Positions 1-10,233 of a stretch of 64,000 nucleotides of DNA are shown here, piece by piece. The translations under genes were made by a program, and so were the position numbers. The notes under the pieces are model-generated. The model saw only the letters and a program-made list of their open reading frames with translations. It searched no databases and was not told the origin of the DNA. Position 1 is the first letter of the stretch, and each line of letters starts with the position of its first letter. The DNA is from Costus lasius (taxonomy: Eukaryota; Streptophyta; Magnoliopsida; Zingiberales; Costaceae), in contig CM050451.1 in the NCBI GenBank assembly GCA_027563935.2, positions 33,867,565 to 33,931,564 of the forward strand, written 5' to 3'.

Positions 1-570
1 GTCCATTAATAGGGATCCACTCATCAGACCTAGTCAGATCCTCTGCCCTGGCATGCACCAAGTCCTAACTGACTTGAGTCGACCTAGTGATCAACAATGC
101 ATGCCTTGGGCTGAACGACCTGCATGAGTTCTGGCAAGCGGGCGTGACCCCGGGCCTAACTCATGCGCGTTCAATGGTTGTCTCAATCAGACATCGCTAC
201 ACGCCTGTCCGCAGTCGACCTATAGCCACCTCGTGCTTGCGCACAGGTGCCATCTGGTCAACCCATCTAGGCTGTCAGATAGTCTGATCAGACTGATTGG
301 ATCTAGACTCGACTGTGACTTCAACCCTAATAACCCGTCTAAGTTTTTAAAGTAGGCGCCTCTTAGATCTAAGGTGAGTTGCGCAAGTAATATAGTTTTG
401 AGAAAAACTAATAAGCGCCAACATACATGCGCCAAATAGAAAACATGCTCATCAAGTTTTCGCATGAACAACTTAACATGTAATTTTCGCATGTAGTTTA
501 GATCTAAGCATACAAGCGCAAACATGGATCACAAAAACCTCAAGCAATCATAAAAACATGCTAATAACTT

Positions 571-582
571 CCTCTGATACCA
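571..582 (-). other. Primer binding site of Z (tRNA-iMet type)
   Basis: The plus strand reads cctctgatacca, so the minus strand is TGGTATCAGAGG. This matches 11 of 12 bases of the usual plant iMet site TGGTATCAGAGC and lies 2 bp inside the LTR end. Confidence 0.8.
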
Positions 583-584
583 AT

Positions 585-2250
585 TGAAAGTCCCCTACCA
601 CGAGGGGGCGAAACCCTAATAGGCGCATGCAGAGGTTTTAACACAGCGGAAAAGGTTTCTAGATCGATGCATGCAATATGATCAACTTTAAAATTTTGTA
701 TACATGAGAATCGATCCTTACCGATGCCATTTCTTGGATGGCGTCTAGGAAGTAGAGAGTCAAACGCTTCTCCTCCAAATGGTGCGCACACAAGGTGATC
801 AATGCGCCTACTCCCTTAGTGCTCCTTGTGCTAGCAAGGTTCCAAGGTCTCCTGATCGAATGGAAGGGAAGTAGATGTTTTTTCTTCTTAGCCGAATCCT
901 CTCCAAAGCGTCAAGGCAACACACAATGAGTGAACCTCTAGAGAGAGGGGCGAGATGCGAGAATAAAACTTCTCTTGGCGTGAACGTGAGGCGTGGCCTC
1001 ATGGCTTCTAAAAATAGCAAACCACCAACGTTCATGCGACCATGGGTTTACCCGAACGCATTTTGCTCTCCCCTTGAACCATGCGCTCACATGATGAGCT
1101 GGTTCAATTTCGGTTTGGTTCAAAGACCAATTAAGCCAAGCATCTGGTTCAGATCACAATAAACCCTAAAGGTTCAAGATCCAACCGTTCATCTCTTGAT
1201 GCTCTTGATCTCACCGATCTAGCATCAATTCTCTCGATCGAAGCTTACCGATCTCAAGCCCTAATCAATCAAACATGATCAGACCATATCTCACTTACAA
1301 TCAGAGATTAAATCCCTTTAAACTGAACTAGAACAATTCAGTCCACACGATCTGACTTAAGTAAGCCATATCATCAAATTGTGCGACCCTAAGGGTTTCC
1401 TTTAAATGTCGGTAACGATAACTTACGTTATCACGATCAGTGAGGGGTATCTAGCAACACATCACTGTCTCCCGATATAAAGGAAAGAGTCTTCCAAGAC
1501 TACACCCAAACCACAGCACAAGTGTGAACCCAACTCACTAGGCATATGTGTTTCCTTTGCCACTGGACGTTCTTATTGGACAAGCGTGTCAAGCCTGTAA
1601 TTCCAATATGATGAGAATGATTAGATCAGATGATCATAGTCATCTGGGTATGGCCATACACTTTCTCAATCATCTCATCCAGGGGGCCCCTATAGAACAT
1701 CACACTCCAATCAAGGAGACGGCAATCCTATATCTATCACTAGTGCCCTAACATGACTCATGCTCATTATCCAAGATAATCTATAACCATTATGTTTCAA
1801 ATGATATCGAACTACCTCAAAACAATGCCAATCATCATTTAGAAACAAAAGTGATCTCAAGTCAGAGGAAATATGCCACTTGTTTGCATATAAGGATTAT
1901 TCACATTGTGACAAGCAATTGAATATCCTAAGTAGGGTCTGTCCAGTACATCCAATGTACCCATGAGTCTACATCTTATTCCATGCTCGAAGCATCCTAT
2001 AAGATTAGAACACATATTAGTCTTAATCATATCAAGGCTGTCTCATGTTCACCAAGATATCTCGACTAAGGACAAAACTGCATGTCAGCCAAGCTGAACA
2101 GCATTGAGACATTATTCAGAAGTATACATATTGCAGCAGATGATGTAACAACCTGAATAACAACCATTGCCTTTATAAACGTAGAGTTTAAACATGATAC
2201 TGAAATAATCCCAAGGCTTCAAACATTAGCCTTAAGGGCATACCCCAACA
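585..2250 (-). repeat. 5' LTR of copia Z (1666 bp)
   Basis: It is bounded by TGAAAG at 585 and CCCCAACA at 2250 on the plus strand, giving TG...CA on either strand. Short reading frames inside it (for example 1548-1751) recur as LTR text in the other copies and are not genes. Confidence 0.85.
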
Positions 2251-2371
2251 GACGGCTGGAAACAGTTATGTCAGAGGCAGATGTAGTGGTAGCTAGAGGT
2301 GCTGCAAATCTGGAGAAGAACCTATAACAGGTAGAAAGCAGTTTTTGAAATTTTTTATGAAAAGTAGCCAT
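2251..2371 (-). CDS. 5' end of G1 ORF2, truncated by insertion of Z
   Basis: An ATG at 2371 opens 40 codons (starts MATFHKKFQKLL, later Ser/Thr rich) that run without a stop into the Z junction at 2250/2251. Its ATG is about 740 bp beyond the hairpin box at 3109-3133. In G2 the corresponding ATG (47877) is about 720 bp beyond its own hairpin box, which is the main argument that this is a real start. The product is not recognised, and the remainder lies left of the window. Confidence 0.45.
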
Positions 2372-2733
2372 ACCCAAGAATAAGATTTAATGATCCAAAT
2401 AGAAAACAAACAAAACCATGAAGAAAAATAAAACTTGATCTTTCCAAGTATGTGAAAAATAAAGGATCAAAATCTTTCAGGAATTTAGGGTATCAGCAGA
2501 AAGAAGGCTACTCAGATTACAAAATGAAAAACTGCAGAAAATCTAATCAGAATCAAAAAGTTGCTATGTATTCTAGGACAATCCATGGACTTTAAAATTC
2601 AGCAAAAATATCCAGAAGATAGAAAAAGATGAGTACTTCCATGTTGTGCCAAAGATCAAAATTTTTCTCAACCCAGTTTCATAAAATCGCATCGAGAAAA
2701 CACCTACTCAATAAGTAGAGGGCAGTTTTGAAG

Positions 2734-3021
2734 TACGGTACCGTAATATTCTTTACGGCAGTGCCGTAATTTGCAAAGAACTCTCGGGTAAGAAATAATC
2801 AAGAAATACGATACTGTGGAATTGTTTACGGTACTGCCGTAAAAATCAAAAATTTTCGGATCGAAAGCAGTCGAAATTACGGCACGTGAAGTAAAAAACA
2901 GTCAGGAAATACGGTACCGTAAAAGAAATATGGTACCGCCGTAAAATATAGAAAACTCTCGGGAGAAGAGATCAACACAGATTACGGGCGTAAAATAGAT
3001 TACGGCAGTTCCGTATTTGCT
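2734..3021. repeat. Cluster of short palindromes in the G1 spacer
   Basis: Self-complementary motifs recur within about 290 bp: tacggtaccgta (2734-2745 and 2910-2921), ttacggcagtgccgtaa (2753-2769), ttacggtactgccgtaa (2826-2842), tggtaccgccgta near 2930, and ttacggcagttccgta near 3000. Related copies lie in the G1 LTR (6060-6221). They are non-coding and lie between ORF1 and ORF2. Confidence 0.8.
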
Positions 3022-3108
3022 GCAAAATTTGAGTTTCCCTGAAAAATAAAAGAAAAATTAATTCTAAAAATAAACTAAAGTAAAAGAAACTAAACTAAGA
3101 CAAAAGTG

Positions 3109-3133
3109 CTTGGGTTGCCTCCCAAGAAGCGCT
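3109..3133 (-). other. Conserved hairpin box after G1 ORF1
   Basis: On the minus strand CTTGGG and CCCAAG flank the loop AGGCAA, 36 bp after the ORF1 stop. G2 has TTTGGG...CCCAAA with the same loop (48592-48609), a compensatory change that preserves pairing. Its role is unknown; position suggests something acting on the transcript between the two ORFs. Confidence 0.6.
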
Positions 3134-3168
3134 AATTTTTAGGTCCATAGCTTAACCAAAAATCAATA

Positions 3169-4356
3169 TCATGGTGAAGCAGGTGAATCAGTTCCAAAGT
3201 ATAAAGCATATAATTTTCTGCATTTTCTTTTTCCCAACAGTTTAGCCACTAATCCAAATATCCAGAATTCAAGACAAATCATGATCAATGTGGCTTTCTC
3301 GAATATGCAGAAATTATAATCAGAATTTTCAAATCCAGTCAAAGTAATCTTTATGATCTTTCTATGTTTATCAAAAAGCAAAATCATAAGTCCTTTCTTC
3401 AAATTAATATTTTCAATGGCAATAACAAAAGGACTTTGATCAAAATAGTCAAGTATTGGATCATCAAAATAATGTTTATGTCTTTCATTAGGCTCCTCAA
3501 TAAAAATCAATTTTTCAAATTCATCAAAAGATTCAACAAAAGATAAGGGCAAAACATCAGAGTGAGATTCATCAGTGTTTGTAACATTCAAATCTTTTTC
3601 AACTTCCTCATGTTCATCATCAAACAATTTTTCAATATCAAAATTATCAACAAAATCAAGATGAGACTCTTCAAAATTAATTTCCTCACACTTCCCCACA
3701 AATAATTCATCATCAGAAGAGTCAAAATCAGAATCATGTGAAAAAGAATTAATAGAATCAGAGTTGACCACAAGAGATTTATCATTAATTTCAAAAATAT
3801 CACCTAAATCACAGTGGGGCTCATTAATGTCTATAATTTTTGAACCTTCATCATGCTCATCAGATTTAACCATAAATAAGATATTATCAAAATCAGAATT
3901 ATCATCAAAAGAAGGTTTTTCAATTTCAATTTTCTCAATCTTTTCCTCAAATAAACTATCAGATAAATCAACATCAAAATTATCAACAACAGAGTGAGAT
4001 TCATTAAAGTTCACATAAGGCTCAATCTCAAAATAATCATAATCACAGGGGGATTTTTCTAGTTCAAGTTCCTCAGTATCAAATTCAAATTGTGGTTCAG
4101 AAACATGATCATAGCAATCATCATATAAAGAAGTTTGGTTTTCCAATTTAGAATACAATTGATCTCGTTCTTGCCATGATAAATTTGGTTTTAAAAATGG
4201 GCAATTAGAGGAACAATGATCAGGATATCCACAAATAACGTAATATTCAGAAGAACAAGATTGCATATAAGAGTTAAATTGATCTACAAGAGAATTACCT
4301 TTTGGCATGTATACCTCACCTCTTTCAGTTCCCCAGGAGTTATGATTAAATGACAT
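3169..4356 (-). CDS. G1 ORF1: acidic repeat protein with a degenerate zinc knuckle, gag-like
   Basis: The frame is 395 codons from the first true ATG (4356; an in-frame TTG upstream is not used). Residues about 38-53 read YVICGYPDHCSSNC. This resembles a C-x2-C-x4-H-x4-C knuckle in which the first Cys is Tyr. The middle (about 85-290) is strongly Asp/Glu/Ser rich and carries four loose repeats built on E-(S/P)-H, near residues 118, 178, 229 and 262, each followed by an F(D/E) pair. The C-terminal 100 residues become basic and hydrophobic. It begins about 270 bp after the primer site, where gag normally lies. No protease or polymerase motif is visible. It could be a divergent gag or an accessory ORF; the exact family is not recognised. 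Confidence 0.6.
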   Translation of the reverse strand: MSFNHNSWGTERGEVYMPKGNSLVDQFNSYMQSCSSEYYVICGYPDHCSSNCPFLKPNLSWQERDQLYSKLENQTSLYDDCYDHVSEPQFEFDTEELELEKSPCDYDYFEIEPYVNFNESHSVVDNFDVDLSDSLFEEKIEKIEIEKPSFDDNSDFDNILFMVKSDEHDEGSKIIDINEPHCDLGDIFEINDKSLVVNSDSINSFSHDSDFDSSDDELFVGKCEEINFEESHLDFVDNFDIEKLFDDEHEEVEKDLNVTNTDESHSDVLPLSFVESFDEFEKLIFIEEPNERHKHYFDDPILDYFDQSPFVIAIENINLKKGLMILLFDKHRKIIKITLTGFENSDYNFCIFEKATLIMICLEFWIFGLVAKLLGKRKCRKLYALYFGTDSPASP

Positions 4357-4397
4357 GTTTTCAAATCTATCAAGAACAGAAAGATAATCCAACACCA

Positions 4398-4622
4398 ATC
4401 AATCAAATTTTTCTTTTCCTTTCTTTTTTTCAGAATGTATATAAAAAAAATAGAAAATATAAAACACAAGCGACTCAAAATTTCTAGATATCACAGTTCT
4501 GCCTCAACTATGAAAATATCCAAAACCTGCAAAAACAAAAAAAAACACAAAGTTAAATCTAAAAACAAATAAAACTTAGTCTAGCAATACTAATAACTAT
4601 TTTGATATTAACAAAACTAAGG
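4398..4622 (-). other. G1 leader between primer site and ORF1
   Basis: This is AT-rich untranslated sequence with runs of A and T. No motif was recognised. Confidence 0.6.
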
Positions 4623-4781
4623 TCCCCGGCAACGGCGCCAAAAACATGATAGCCCGAAAGTGAACACTACAAGTCTGGCACACGTGTACCTTGGACTAAT
4701 CCCTGGCAACGGCGCCAAAAACTTGATAGCCCGAAAAGTCGTTTGGCATTTATCTCGGACTAATCCAAAACAACGCCGCCA
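4623..4781 (-). repeat. Triplicated primer-site module of G1
   Basis: Complements of the tRNA-Asp 3' end recur three times on the plus strand: tccccggcaacggcgcca (4623-4640), tccctggcaacggcgcca (4700-4717) and the decayed tccaaaacaacgccgcca (4764-4781). The first two are each followed by aaaaac(a/t)tgatagcccgaaa and the last two are preceded by ggactaat. The copy at 4623 is cleanest and next to the internal region, so it is taken as the working primer site. Confidence 0.75.
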
Positions 4782-6474
4782 AAAACTTATTAGGTTTCTG
4801 CAAGTGCACAGAACTATCGAAGTAATAAAGAAAAGTATCGAATCCACAGGGACCTTATTGTTAAGTACCAAATAATCGTATTCTTAATAGCTAAGTAAAC
4901 CAAATATGATGCAAATAGGTAATAGAAATAACACGAAAGATAATCAGAGAGATAAACATGGGACTAGGGTTTCATCCACCTTAATTTTAATGATAAGATA
5001 TAAATAAAAAGGTTCATCAATCAAATCTTGGTACGATAAAGATCTAATTTACTTTATAAAGGGATTTTCTCACTTTTGTGCAGACAATCACGCAGAGATA
5101 AATCCTCACTTTTGCGCAAGATTTATCCCAGGCTAAAGATAAGTAAATCATCAATCAGAGAATTCAAAGATCACTTTCGTGCATCCGAATTCTAGGTTGA
5201 TAATCTATAGCAGAATCTCAAGGATCACTTTCGTGCATCCGAGCCTCAACACTAGTTTTACTCATGGATCTCCAACGTTCCGATCCTCACTTTCGTGCAA
5301 GATCTCCACGTTTAACAAATAGACTCGATCTATAGATTCATGTTATAATTATGACAATTAATTTACTAGAACAGATCAAATTAGATCTAACCTAGGGAAG
5401 GGATCCTAATATGCAATTCTAGGGGTCCAAGCTCTCAAGCAAATAACCTTTCAGTCTCATTGTGAAAACTCTAAGAACATAATTAATAACATGCAATTAT
5501 AGAGAATCTAAGCACAATTTATCACAAGAGTAAATTATCACAACGAAGATTATCATGACGAAAGAAAGAGTTATCTAATCATTAAAAATCAAAGGGATTA
5601 AACCCTATGTCCCAAAATATGTTTAAGCTTGCATGGAGGAAGGATTACAATAAGGCATAGTTTAGAACAATTAGAAATCAGAGAAGAAGAAGAAAACAAC
5701 GTTACAACATGGGTGTAACATAATTTCGTGATCAACAGCGCTGTCACCGCTGTTTCATCGATTTCTCCTTCGATCGGACTCTAAACACTCTGAAACTTCT
5801 ATGGTGTCTTTTTCTCCTCTAGCCGAAGCTTCTGCGTCAAAATTAAGGCCTGAGTACGCCTCTCGGTGTGAGAACTAACCCTAGCCACCTCTCTATTGAT
5901 TTCTCTCTCGATACATGATAAACGTTCTCCCTTCCACTTCGTGCATCTTTCTCTCTTAACGACGAGTCCGGAACATATTTCAGATCGCGATTTGGAGCTC
6001 TGGATCAAAAGTTATGGCCCTCGCACGTTTTGGGCCCGTAAGAGTCGCACGACCAGGTGCAAATTACGGCCGTAAAATACATTACGGCAGTGCCGTAAAA
6101 TCAACTGAACTTTCTGGTTGGAAATTGCTCTAAATTACGGTCCGTGTTATTTTTTACGGCACTGCCATATTTTTGGGCAGAAATTACACTCGTAATATCC
6201 ATTACACCCGGGGTGTATTTTTCAAACTCGCTCTGATTTGCATGAAAATTGGCGGGCGGCTTCGTTTCGACGTTTCTGAATCCATTTGTGCGCTCAAATC
6301 CTTCAAAATCCATCAAAATATAGCACTTTTATCTAAAATTCATGAAAAATAAGAAATTCTGTAGATTCCGTAATATTTAGCAAATAATGCTTAAAAAAAA
6401 GCAAAAGTTAATAAATATGATACGAAAAGAAATATAAAATGGCATGAAATTTACTATAAATTTTGGTGTCATCA
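4647..6474 (-). repeat. 5' LTR of G1 (about 1.83 kb)
   Basis: It runs between TGATAGCCC at 4647 and GGTGTCATCA ending at 6474. The minus strand therefore starts TGATGACACC and ends ATCA. The left edge is uncertain because the LTR/primer junction is triplicated; 4723 or about 4785 are alternatives. It contains three Ser-codon-like 'cactttcgtgca' repeats near 5100-5300 and palindromes of the ttacggca type at 6060-6221. No second LTR is in the window to confirm the ends. Confidence 0.6.
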
Positions 6475-6482
6475 AATGTCAT

Positions 6483-7396
6483 CAATGTTTATGTTATAGA
6501 AGTCTCCCTTTCTACTTTTATGTCATGGGTATTGGATACCGCATGTGGAGCTCATATTTGTACAAATATGCAAGGGCTCAAGAAAAGTAGATCGATGCGG
6601 CCTAGAAAGATTGACCTACAAGTTGGAAATGGGGCACAGGTTGCTGCTGTTGCTGTAGGAGTTTTGACTCTCTCCCTACCTTCTGTACTTCAGTTCGAGT
6701 TAGATCATTGCTGTTATGTACCTTCCCTTACCAAAACATTGTATCTATTCCTTGCTTGGCAAGGAAATGATTTAAATTTGAAATAAAAGAGGACTCTTGT
6801 TCTTTTTCATTTGCAAATGTGTTTTATGGGAAGGGTACTTTATGCAAAGGATTATATGTCTTGGACACGGATAACTATATTTGTAACATAAATAATAAAA
6901 GGACCAAACTAAGTGGTTCAATTGGTGCTTTCCTAAGGCATTGTTGATTAACCCATATAAACAAGAATCGCATCCAGCAACTCCATGCATATGGGTTGTC
7001 AGATTCAAGTTCCTTGGAGGAATTTGATACTTGTGAGCCTTGTTTATTAGGGAAAATGACAAAGGCGCCCTTTACCAAGACAAGTGAGAGGGCAGGAGGT
7101 TTATTGGACCTTATACACAGTGATGTGTGTCGACCATTCAATAAACAAGCCAAAGGAGGACACAACTACTTCATTACCTTTACTGATGATTTCAGTAGGT
7201 ATGGTTATGTGTACTTGATGAGACATAAATCTGAATCCTTTGAGAAATTCAACGAATTCAAGAATGAAGTAGAGAACTAGCTTGGTAGATCCATTAAGGC
7301 TCTTCGATCAGATCGTGGTGGAGAGTACCTGAGTGGTGAGTTCCTTGACTATCTGAAAGAGTGTGGGATTCTATCCCAACTCACTCCGCCTGGAAC
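6483..7396 (+). pseudogene. Copia A pol fragment 1: protease and integrase N-terminal part
   Basis: The translation shows the copia protease signature WVLDTACGAHIC near 6526-6561. It then loses frame near 6740-6790, and recovers the integrase pre-core (DTCEPCLLGKMTK) and core with IHSDVCRPF and ALRSDRGGEYLS. An in-frame TAG stands at about 7278 where intact relatives have Gln. The fragment ends at the TRIM target duplication ggaac (7392-7396), inside the integrase core between the second Asp and the catalytic Glu. It is a non-functional remnant. Confidence 0.9.
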
Positions 7397-7571
7397 TGTA
7401 ATACCCCGAGTATAGTCCCACATTGCAAGTGGGAGAAACTATTATGTGGTTTATAAGGCTTAGTGTGCTTGCTATTATTAACTTGGGCTTAAGCATTTTA
7501 ATAAATTGGGCCACGTTGCAAATTGGCTCACCAAGTTAACAAATAGTTTGCTTACTAAGCGGGTCGTAACA
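7397..7571 (+). repeat. TRIM 5' terminal repeat (175 bp)
   Basis: It begins TGTAATACCCCGAG and ends CGTAACA. By eye it is identical along all 175 bp to the copy at 24300-24474. Confidence 0.92.
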
Positions 7572-7573
7572 AA

Positions 7574-7585
7574 TGGTATCAGAGC
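7574..7585 (+). other. TRIM primer binding site
   Basis: TGGTATCAGAGC, 2 bp after the 5' repeat, is a perfect 12-base match to the plant initiator-Met primer site. Confidence 0.92.
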
Positions 7586-8400
7586 AAAACTTAGTCCTAA
7601 GCATGGTGAGAGGCCAATAGGAAAGGGCTGTTGGGGTATGCCCTTAAGGCTAATGTTTGAGGCCTGTGGGAATGTAACAAGTATCATGTAATAAACTATT
7701 ATGTTTATAAAGGCATGGTTGTTATTCAGTTAGTTACATTGTCTGCTGCAATATATGTTCTTCTGAATAATGTCTCAAAGCTGTTCAGCTGGGCTGACAT
7801 GCTGTTATGTCCTTAGTCGATGTATCTTGGTGAACATGAGACAGCCTTGATATGGTTAAGACTAATATGTGTTCTGATCTTATAGGATGCTTCGAGCATG
7901 GAATAAGATGTAGACTCATGGGTACATGGGATGTACTGGACAGACCCTACTAGGATGTTCAGTTGTTTGTCACAACGTGAATATTCCTTGTATAAGACAA
8001 GTGGCACATTTCCTCTGACTTGAGATCACTTGTGTTTTCTAAATGATGATTGTCATTATTTTGAGTTAGTTCAATATCATTTGAAACATAATGATTATAG
8101 ACTATCTTGGATGGTGAGCTTGAGTCAGGTTAGGGCACTAGTGATAGACATAGGATTGCCGTCTCCTTGTTTAAGGAGTGTGATGTTCTAAAGGGGCCCC
8201 CTGGATGAGATGATTGAGAGAGTGTATGGCCATACCCAGGTGACAGTGTTCATCTGATCTAATCATGCTCATCATATTGGAGTTACAAGTTTGACAGACT
8301 TGTCCAATAAGAACATCCAGTGGCAAAGGAAATATGTATGCTTTGTGAAATGATTCACACTTGTGCTATGGTTTGGGTGTAGTCTTGGAAGACTCTTTCC

Positions 8401-8408
8401 TTTATATC
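8401..8408 (+). promoter_or_regulatory. TATA-like box in copia LTR
   Basis: tttatatc follows a C/T-rich stretch and is conserved at the same place in the C LTRs (37413-37420) and, reversed, in B and D with small changes. It would place transcription start near 8435. Inference from composition only. Confidence 0.4.
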
Positions 8409-8449
8409 GGGAGACAGTGATGTGTTGCTAGATACCCCTCACTGATCGT

Positions 8450-8465
8450 GATAATGTGAATTATC
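8450..8465 (+). other. LTR hairpin with compensatory changes
   Basis: GATAAT-gtga-ATTATC here; GATAAC-gtaa-GTTATC in C (37462-37477); GATAAC-tttc-GTTATC in B. The stem is kept while both sides change, just downstream of the TATA-like box. Confidence 0.5.
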
Positions 8466-9331
8466 GTTACCGACATTTAAAGGAAACCCTTAGGGTCGCA
8501 CAATTTGATGATATGGCTTACTTAAGTCAGATCGTGTGGACTGAATTGTTTGGGTTCAGTTTTAAGGGATTTAATCTCTGATTGTAAGTGAGATCTGGTC
8601 TGATCATGTTTGATTGATTAGGGCTTGAGATCGGTAAGCTTCGATTGAGAGAATGGATGCCAGATCGGTCAGATCAGGGGCATTAAAGAGATCGACGGTT
8701 AGATCTAAAGCCTTAGGGTTTATTTGATCTAGGCCTTGTCGCTTGGCTTGGTTGGTTCTTAAACCGAACCAATTGAACCAGCTCACTAAAAGAGCGCTTG
8801 GTTCATAGGGAGAGGAGTGGGCGACGAGTTCACATAGCGTGAACGTTGGGATGAGGAGAGGTTACTATTTTTAGTAACCATGATCTCCATGTCGAGTGGG
8901 CACTCATCCGAAATAGAGTATTCTCTATTTTCGCCAATTCACTTATTCCTCTCGCAAGTTTTTCCTCTCGACTTGGTGTGCGGCGACGCTTGAAGGTTGA
9001 GGAGGATTCGGCCAAGGAGAAAGACATCTCTTTTCCCTTCACTCGACAAGGACCTCTTGGAACCTTGCTAGCACAAGGAGCACCAAGAGAGATAGCAACA
9101 TCATCTTGTGTGTGACGACAAGGAGAAGATCTACTTTGATCTTTGCTTCCAAGGAAACATCTTTCCATGGCGATGGTATGAATGTTTTCTTATTGTTATC
9201 AAGTTGATCTTTTGCATGCGTATCGATCTTATAACCCTTATTCCGCAAGAGAACAATTTTATGCGCCATATGCTCTAAGGGTTATGCTCCCCCATGAAGG
9301 GGACCCCCCTTATTTAAGGGGTTCTTTCAAC

Positions 9332-9343
9332 TGGTATCAGAGC
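9332..9343 (+). other. Primer binding site, T unit 1
   Basis: TGGTATCAGAGC, 2 bp after the LTR end, is a perfect match to the tRNA-iMet type. Confidence 0.95.
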
Positions 9344-10233
9344 AGGTTGAATGCATGTTATCTTGATTGCTTAATGATTTGCGTGATCCATATATGCGAA
9401 TGTATGCTTAGATCTTCAACATGCGAAAGTTACATGATGAAAATCTTGTCTATATGTTTATCTTGCGCATGTTAGTTGGCGCTTCTAAGTTGTAGTTTTC
9501 TTTTCAAAACTTATACACTTGCGCGACTAATGCTAGATCTAAAGACCTTACTGTAAACCCTTAGACGGGTTACTGGGGTTGATGTCACCCCCTAGGTTAG
9601 ATCCAATCATGTCTGATCAGATCATCTGACAGCCTGAAAGGGTCGACCAGATAGCACCTTGGCGCAAGCCTATGGTGGCTATAGGTCGACTGCAGACAGG
9701 TGTGTAGCGATGTCTGATTGAGACGATTAATGAACGCACCTGAGTTAGGCCCGGGGTCACTCCCGTTTGCCAGACCTCAGTGTGGTCGTTCAGCCCTAGC
9801 GCATGCATAGTTGACTTTTTGGTCGACTCGAGTCAGTTAGGACTTGGTGCATGCAAGGGCAGTGGATCTGACTAGGTTGGATGAGTGGATCCCTAGTAAT
9901 GGACCGTTGTAAGGTTGTAGGGCAAATAAGGAAAAATTAAAATTGATCCCATGGGGTTTTCGAAAATTTTAATTTTTATCATGGATCACATGTTTGCTGA
10001 TTTGATATATATGTTTGTCTATTTAGTCATATGTGGGCTGCCCATATTAATTGTGTGCTGTGCTGGGGCCTGCGTGCCTGTATTAAAATTGTAAATTAAT
10101 TATTGTGATCTGCGAATCACTGGGTTTTAATTTATAAATGTAAGTGACCTGCGTGTCACTCTTGTCTAGATAGTTAAATTTGTAATTTAATTAGACAAGA
10201 GCACTGAGCACACTTGGCACAGGCGCATGCAGC

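Larger units (their letters stand above)
1..2250 (-). mobile_element. Copia element Z, partial: leader and 5' LTR
   Basis: The minus strand reads 5' LTR (2250 down to 585), primer site, then untranslated leader running off the left edge of the window. The leader at 1-584 is the reverse complement of leader text seen in the intact copies (for example the 'ggatccactcat' stretch near 15-30 and its counterpart near 9880). The LTR starts TGTTGGGGTATG like T, B, C and D, so Z is the same family. It cuts into G1, whose second ORF stops abruptly at 2251. The right target duplication would be gacgg (2251-2255); its partner lies outside the window. No coding sequence of Z is visible. Confidence 0.85.
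2251..6474 (-). mobile_element. Gypsy-type element G1, 5' part; two-ORF, probably non-autonomous
   Basis: Minus-strand order is LTR (6474 to about 4647), tRNA-Asp-type primer site (4640-4623), acidic ORF1 (4356-3169), hairpin box (3133-3109), spacer with palindromes (3021-2734) and the first 40 codons of ORF2 (2371-2251), where Z interrupts it. No reverse transcriptase, RNase H or integrase is present between the primer site and the break. The same ORF1, hairpin, about 0.7 kb spacer, ORF2 order is seen in G2. G1 sits inside old copia A, which resumes at about 6475-6483. A call of Athila/Tat-like gypsy is inferred from the primer site and layout, not from pol. Confidence 0.7.
7629..9329 (+). 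repeat. Array T, first LTR (1701 bp)
   Basis: It starts TGTTGGGGTATG and ends GGTTCTTTCA just before the primer site. It contains a perfect hairpin ggttacta/tagtaacc around 8862-8879, with a T run (five T) that is one longer in the third LTR. Confidence 0.93.

Noticed and set aside
1548..1751. Small ORFs inside copia LTRs (also 26285-26491, 33706-33912, 36994-37203 and others)
   Set aside because: They recur because the LTR recurs, change length with single-base differences and have no coding signature.
2734..3021. Palindrome cluster as a CRISPR-like array
   Set aside because: There is no constant repeat-spacer period, and the DNA is plant nuclear retrotransposon sequence.
7397..7571. TRIM as a Cassandra element carrying 5S rRNA
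   Set aside because: No 5S-like internal promoter or 5S sequence could be found in the repeat.
9617..9808. Repeated 60-100 codon ORFs in copia leaders (9617-9808, 10474-10863 and the copies at +7422)
   Set aside because: They are not conserved as proteins between T, B and C; the conserved signal there is RNA pairing.
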